From Microbacteriaceae bacterium (GTDB lineage Bacteria; Actinomycetota; Actinomycetes; Actinomycetales; Microbacteriaceae), in the NCBI GenBank assembly GCA_011620705.1, contig WOYR01000007.1:1-9908 (forward strand): a stretch of 9,908 nucleotides of DNA, in the 5' to 3' direction. The translations under genes and the position numbers were made by a program. The notes under the pieces are model-generated. The model saw only the letters and a program-made list of their open reading frames with translations, was not told where the DNA came from and ran no database searches. Of the stretch, positions 6,831 to 9,908 are shown piece after piece (position 1 is the first letter of the stretch; every line of letters begins with the position of its first letter).

Positions 6831-7976
6831 TCAGGGTCGAAGGTCCTCCGCCAGGATGGCGGCGGTCTCACGGGCGATCTGGAACTCCTCGTCGGTGGGG
6901 ATCACGAGCACCTCGATCGGCGCGCCGGCGGGCGAGATGCGGCGCGCGACGGCGCGATCCTCGGCGTTGGCTGCGGCATCCAGCCGGAGACCGAGGCCGT
7001 CGAGGCCGTCGAGGGCGGCCGCGCGCACCTGTGCGCTGTGCTCGCCGACCCCTGCCGTGAACACGAGCGCATCGGCGCCTCCCAGCACGGCCAGGTAGGC
7101 GCCGATGTAGTGGCGCAGGCGGTGCGCGTAGACGTCGATGGCCAGTCGCGCGGCAGGGTCGCCGCCCTCCGCCGCCTCGACCACCTCCCGCATGTCCGAC
7201 CTGCCGGACAGCCCGAGCAGGCCGCTGCCGCGGTTGAGCAGCTCGTCGAGCCCGTCGACGGTCATGCCGGCGTTCCGCTGCAGGAAGAGCAGCACGGCGG
7301 GGTCGAGATCGCCCGAGCGCGTCCCCATCACGAGGCCCTCCAGCGGGGTCATCCCCATCGAGGTGTCGACGGAGCGCCCTCCTTCGATCGCCGCCGCCGA
7401 CGCGCCGTTGCCCAGGTGCAGCACGATGAGGCGCAGCTGCTCGAGCGGGCGGCCGAGGAACTCGGCGGTGCGCTCGGCGACGATCCGGTACGAGGTGCCG
7501 TGGAAGCCGTAGCGCCGGATGCCGTGCGCCGCCGCGAGCCGGACGTCGATCGCGTACCGGCGCGCCGCCTCGGGCAGTCCGGCGTGGAACGCCGTGTCGA
7601 ACACCGCCACCTGCGCCACGCCGGGAAGCGCCGAGCGCGCGGCCCGGATGCCGAGCAGGCCGGCGGGATTGTGCAGCGGCGCCAACGGGGCCAGCTGCTC
7701 GATGCCCCGCTCCACCTCCTCGTCGATCACGGTGGCGCGCACGAAGCGCTCGCCGCCGTGCACGATGCGATGGCCGACCGCGTCGATGGCCTCCCCGTCC
7801 AGCTGCTCCAGGATGCCGGCGATCGCCGCGCGATGATCTTCCGCCTCAGCGCCCGGCTCGCCGATCCGGTCGACGATCCCGGACGCGGAGACCTCACCCG
7901 ACTCCGCATCGACCAGGCGGTACTTGACCGACGATGAGCCGGTGTTGAGCACGAACACCGAGCGGATGCCGCTCAC
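6831..7976 (-). CDS. ackA: Acetate kinase
   Basis: Converts acetyl phosphate and ADP to acetate and ATP (reversible, Mg-dependent, cytoplasmic). At 381 aa it is slightly shorter than the usual ~400 but complete. The N-terminal LNTGSSSVKY (10-19) gives the first ASKHA phosphate loop. Active-site motifs follow: GHRIVHGG with Arg70, FDTAFH with Asp127, YGFHGTS with His159, the adenosine/phosphate motif HLGNGAS (187-193), GMTPLEGLVMGTRSGDLDP (208-226), GLLGLSG, FTAGVGEH (306-313) and the C-terminal PTDEE (360-364). The GTG start overlaps the pta stop in GTGA (7976-7973), and the pta end supplies AGGGGG as ribosome binding site, implying translational coupling. With xfp next, it is the ATP-yielding step of the phosphoketolase route; with pta, it forms the classic acetate overflow or assimilation pair. 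Confidence 0.97.
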   Translation of the reverse strand: MSGIRSVFVLNTGSSSVKYRLVDAESGEVSASGIVDRIGEPGAEAEDHRAAIAGILEQLDGEAIDAVGHRIVHGGERFVRATVIDEEVERGIEQLAPLAPLHNPAGLLGIRAARSALPGVAQVAVFDTAFHAGLPEAARRYAIDVRLAAAHGIRRYGFHGTSYRIVAERTAEFLGRPLEQLRLIVLHLGNGASAAAIEGGRSVDTSMGMTPLEGLVMGTRSGDLDPAVLLFLQRNAGMTVDGLDELLNRGSGLLGLSGRSDMREVVEAAEGGDPAARLAIDVYAHRLRHYIGAYLAVLGGADALVFTAGVGEHSAQVRAAALDGLDGLGLRLDAAANAEDRAVARRISPAGAPIEVLVIPTDEEFQIARETAAILAEDLRP

Positions 7977-9908
7977 GCGACCCCCTGCGCCTGGATCGCG
8001 GTGATCGCGATGGTGTTGACGATGTCGCGCACCAGGGCACCGCGCGACAGGTCGTTGATCGGACGCGCCAGCCCCTGCAGCACGGGACCGATCGCGACGG
8101 CTCCTGAACTGCGCTGCACCGCCTTGTAGGTGTTGTTGCCGGTGTTCAGGTCGGGGAAGACGAACACGGTGGCGTGTCCTGCGACCGGGTCCCCCGGCAT
8201 CTTCGCGGCGCCCACCTGCGGATCGGCGGCGGCGTCGTACTGGATGGGCCCGACCACCGGGAGCCCGGGAGCCCGCTCGCGCACCAGCTCGGTCGCCCGG
8301 CGCACCTTGTCGACGTCGGAGCCCGTGCCCGACTCTCCTGTCGAGTAGCTCAGCATGGCGACCCGTTGCTCGATGCCGAACAGCCGAGCCGTCGACGCCG
8401 AGCTGATGGCGATGTCGGCCAGCTGCTCGGTGGTCGGGTCGGGGATCACCGCGCAGTCGCCGTAGACGAGCACCCGGTCGGCGAGCGCCATGAGGAAGAC
8501 GCTCGAGACCACCGAGACCCCCGGCGAGGTCTTCACGATCTCGAAGGCCGGCCGGATCGTGTGGGCGGTGGTGTGCGCCGCGCCCGACACCATCCCGTCT
8601 GCCAGACGATCATGAACCAGCATGGTGCCGAAGTATGCGACATCGGTCATCCGCTCCGCCGCGAGTTCGCGGTCCACCCCTTTGGCCTTGCGCAGTGCGA
8701 AGTACTCGTCGGTGAAGCGCTCGTGCAGCTCCGGGTCGCGGGTCGACAGCACCCGCGCCGCGCTCAGATCGAGCCCCAGCTCCGCGGCACGACCGCGCAC
8801 CGCCGCCTCATCGCCGATGATCGTCAGTTCCGCGATGCCCAGGCGCAGCACGATCCCTGCGGCCTGCAGGATCCGGTCGTCGTCGCCCTCGGGCAGCACG
8901 ATCCGCATCATCCGGCTGCGGGCCCGTTCCATCAGCGCGTGCTCGAACCGCACCGGCGTCATCACCGTCGATGGCTCCAGCCGCAGCACGGCCGCCAACT
9001 CCGCAGCGTCCACGTTCCGCTGGAACAGGCCGAGCGCGGTCGCGTACTTCTGCGGCGAGTCGGCGGCGAGCCGACTGCGCGTATTGATGATGCGCAGCGC
9101 CGTGTCGTAGGTCCCGGAGGCGCAGCGGACGATCGGCAGCGTCGCGCCGAGCCCTTCCAGCACCCTCGAGATGACGGGCGCCAGCGGGAACCCGCCGTTG
9201 AGCAGGATGCCGCTGAGCGCCGGGAAGGTCTGCGAGAGGTGGGCCACCACGGTGCCGACCAGCACATCGCTGCGGTCCCCCGGCACGACGACGATGCTGC
9301 CCTCCGTGAGGCTCGGCAGCACGTTCTCCATGGTCATCGCCGCGACGACGGTGCCGCGCACCGGTCGGTCGAGGAGGGCCTCGTCGCCGAACAGCAGTTC
9401 GCCCTCAACGGCTTCGATGACCGAGCGCAGCAACGGCGCCGTGAGCTCGCCGTCCTCGGGGATCGCCCACGCAGGCAGGCCGGACTCCTTCCGCACCGCG
9501 GCCGCGATCGCGGCGACCGAGGCGGGGTCGGCGCGGTTGACCACGACGGCGACGGCGTCGGCGTGCTCGGCGCGGAGCTCGGCCAGCGCGATCCTCGCGA
9601 CGGCGACGACCTCCTCAGGTCGGCGCGCCGTCGCATCGTCGACGCCGCGGCCGTTGAGCACCAGCAGCACCGGCGCGGCCAGGTCGGCGGCGATCCTGGC
9701 GTTGGTGGCGAACTCGGTGGGAGTGCCGACATCCGTGTAGTCGGAGCCGAGGATCAGCACGGCATCGCACTGGCGCTGCACCACGGCGAAGCGGTCGACG
9801 ATCCGGGTGAGCGCCGCATCCTGGTCCTCGTTCAGCGAGGCGTAGTCGCTCCCGGTGGACTGCTCGGCGGAGAGTCCTGCGGTGGCGCGCTGCAGCAGCA
9901 TCTCCAGC
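7973..9908 (-). CDS. pta: Phosphate acetyltransferase, long form (5' end outside window)
   Basis: Interconverts acetyl-CoA and acetyl phosphate. The frame continues through the right edge (codons for Leu-Glu precede the Met at 9901), and that Met aligns with the interior of known Pta proteins, so the true start is beyond the window and I estimate roughly 60-70 residues are missing, including the Walker A loop of the N-terminal dethiobiotin-synthetase-like domain. Counting from the Met at 9901: remaining N-terminal domain with LGSDYTDVG (51-59); DRTGG regulatory domain about 180-290 with VVPGDRSDV (205-213); catalytic PTA/PTB domain about 325-642 with LPEGDDDRIL, GMVSGAAHTTAHTIRP (436-451), VYGDCAVIPDPTTEQLADIA, SYSTGESGTGSDVDKV and PDLNTGNNTYKAVQR. 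The long, three-domain architecture resembles E. coli Pta and typical actinobacterial Pta. It is the first visible gene of the operon; its promoter lies outside. Confidence 0.96.
   Translation of the reverse strand, partial: LEMLLQRATAGLSAEQSTGSDYASLNEDQDAALTRIVDRFAVVQRQCDAVLILGSDYTDVGTPTEFATNARIAADLAAPVLLVLNGRGVDDATARRPEEVVAVARIALAELRAEHADAVAVVVNRADPASVAAIAAAVRKESGLPAWAIPEDGELTAPLLRSVIEAVEGELLFGDEALLDRPVRGTVVAAMTMENVLPSLTEGSIVVVPGDRSDVLVGTVVAHLSQTFPALSGILLNGGFPLAPVISRVLEGLGATLPIVRCASGTYDTALRIINTRSRLAADSPQKYATALGLFQRNVDAAELAAVLRLEPSTVMTPVRFEHALMERARSRMMRIVLPEGDDDRILQAAGIVLRLGIAELTIIGDEAAVRGRAAELGLDLSAARVLSTRDPELHERFTDEYFALRKAKGVDRELAAERMTDVAYFGTMLVHDRLADGMVSGAAHTTAHTIRPAFEIVKTSPGVSVVSSVFLMALADRVLVYGDCAVIPDPTTEQLADIAISSASTARLFGIEQRVAMLSYSTGESGTGSDVDKVRRATELVRERAPGLPVVGPIQYDAAADPQVGAAKMPGDPVAGHATVFVFPDLNTGNNTYKAVQRSSGAVAIGPVLQGLARPINDLSRGALVRDIVNTIAITAIQAQGVA

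Noticed and set aside
5117..7060. 647-codon open frame on the plus strand opposite xfp
   Set aside because: It shadows a full-length phosphoketolase, has no domain and runs across the xfp start and the ackA end.
6825..7937. 370-codon plus-strand frame opposite ackA
   Set aside because: Shadow of acetate kinase, which carries all its active-site motifs on the minus strand.
9171..9740. 189-codon Ser/Thr/Ala-rich plus-strand frame opposite pta
   Set aside because: Composition is that of an antisense frame; pta on the minus strand is unmistakable.
1..9908. CRISPR array, tRNA, rRNA, insertion sequence or prophage parts
   Set aside because: No regularly spaced repeats, cloverleaf or rRNA-like sequence, transposase, integrase or phage-type gene was seen on either strand.

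Overview
The window looks like chromosomal DNA from a high-GC actinobacterium. Codons end overwhelmingly in G or C, GTG starts are common, and the protein sequences are of actinobacterial type; my best guess is Microbacteriaceae, inferred from protein style and not proven. No mobile element, tRNA, rRNA or CRISPR array is visible.

Layout. Positions 1-452 (+) hold the C-terminal part of a NarL/LuxR-family response regulator whose start lies left of the window. Positions 453-748 are a gap of about 300 bp without a convincing gene; it contains a small stem-loop, a short stretch with codon-like composition and a weak palindrome. Positions 749-3316 (+) encode a complete MgtA-like P-type ATPase. From there the rest of the window is transcribed leftwards as one tightly packed block, in transcription order: phosphate acetyltransferase (pta, running off the right edge), acetate kinase (ackA, 4-bp overlap with pta), phosphoketolase (xfp, 55-bp gap after ackA) and a zinc-dependent alcohol dehydrogenase (adh, stop and start sharing one base with xfp). 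The adh and ATPase genes converge and overlap by 20 bp, with a perfect 7-bp inverted repeat carrying both stop codons.

Function. The leftward operon is a phosphoketolase (bifid-shunt-like) module. Xfp cleaves xylulose-5-phosphate and/or fructose-6-phosphate to acetyl phosphate. AckA turns acetyl phosphate into acetate plus ATP, and Pta interconverts it with acetyl-CoA. The alcohol dehydrogenase could dispose of or recover NAD(P)H. This suits overflow or low-oxygen metabolism. A LuxR-type response regulator and a cation P-type ATPase alongside recall the hypoxia/dormancy (DosR-type) gene sets of actinobacteria, but that link is inference only.

The enzymes belong to well-known families, and I see no clearly new biological system. 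The points most worth checking are the stop-codon hairpin between the convergent genes, the packing of the four-gene operon, the residue substitutions in the ATPase and dehydrogenase, and the unexplained 453-748 gap.
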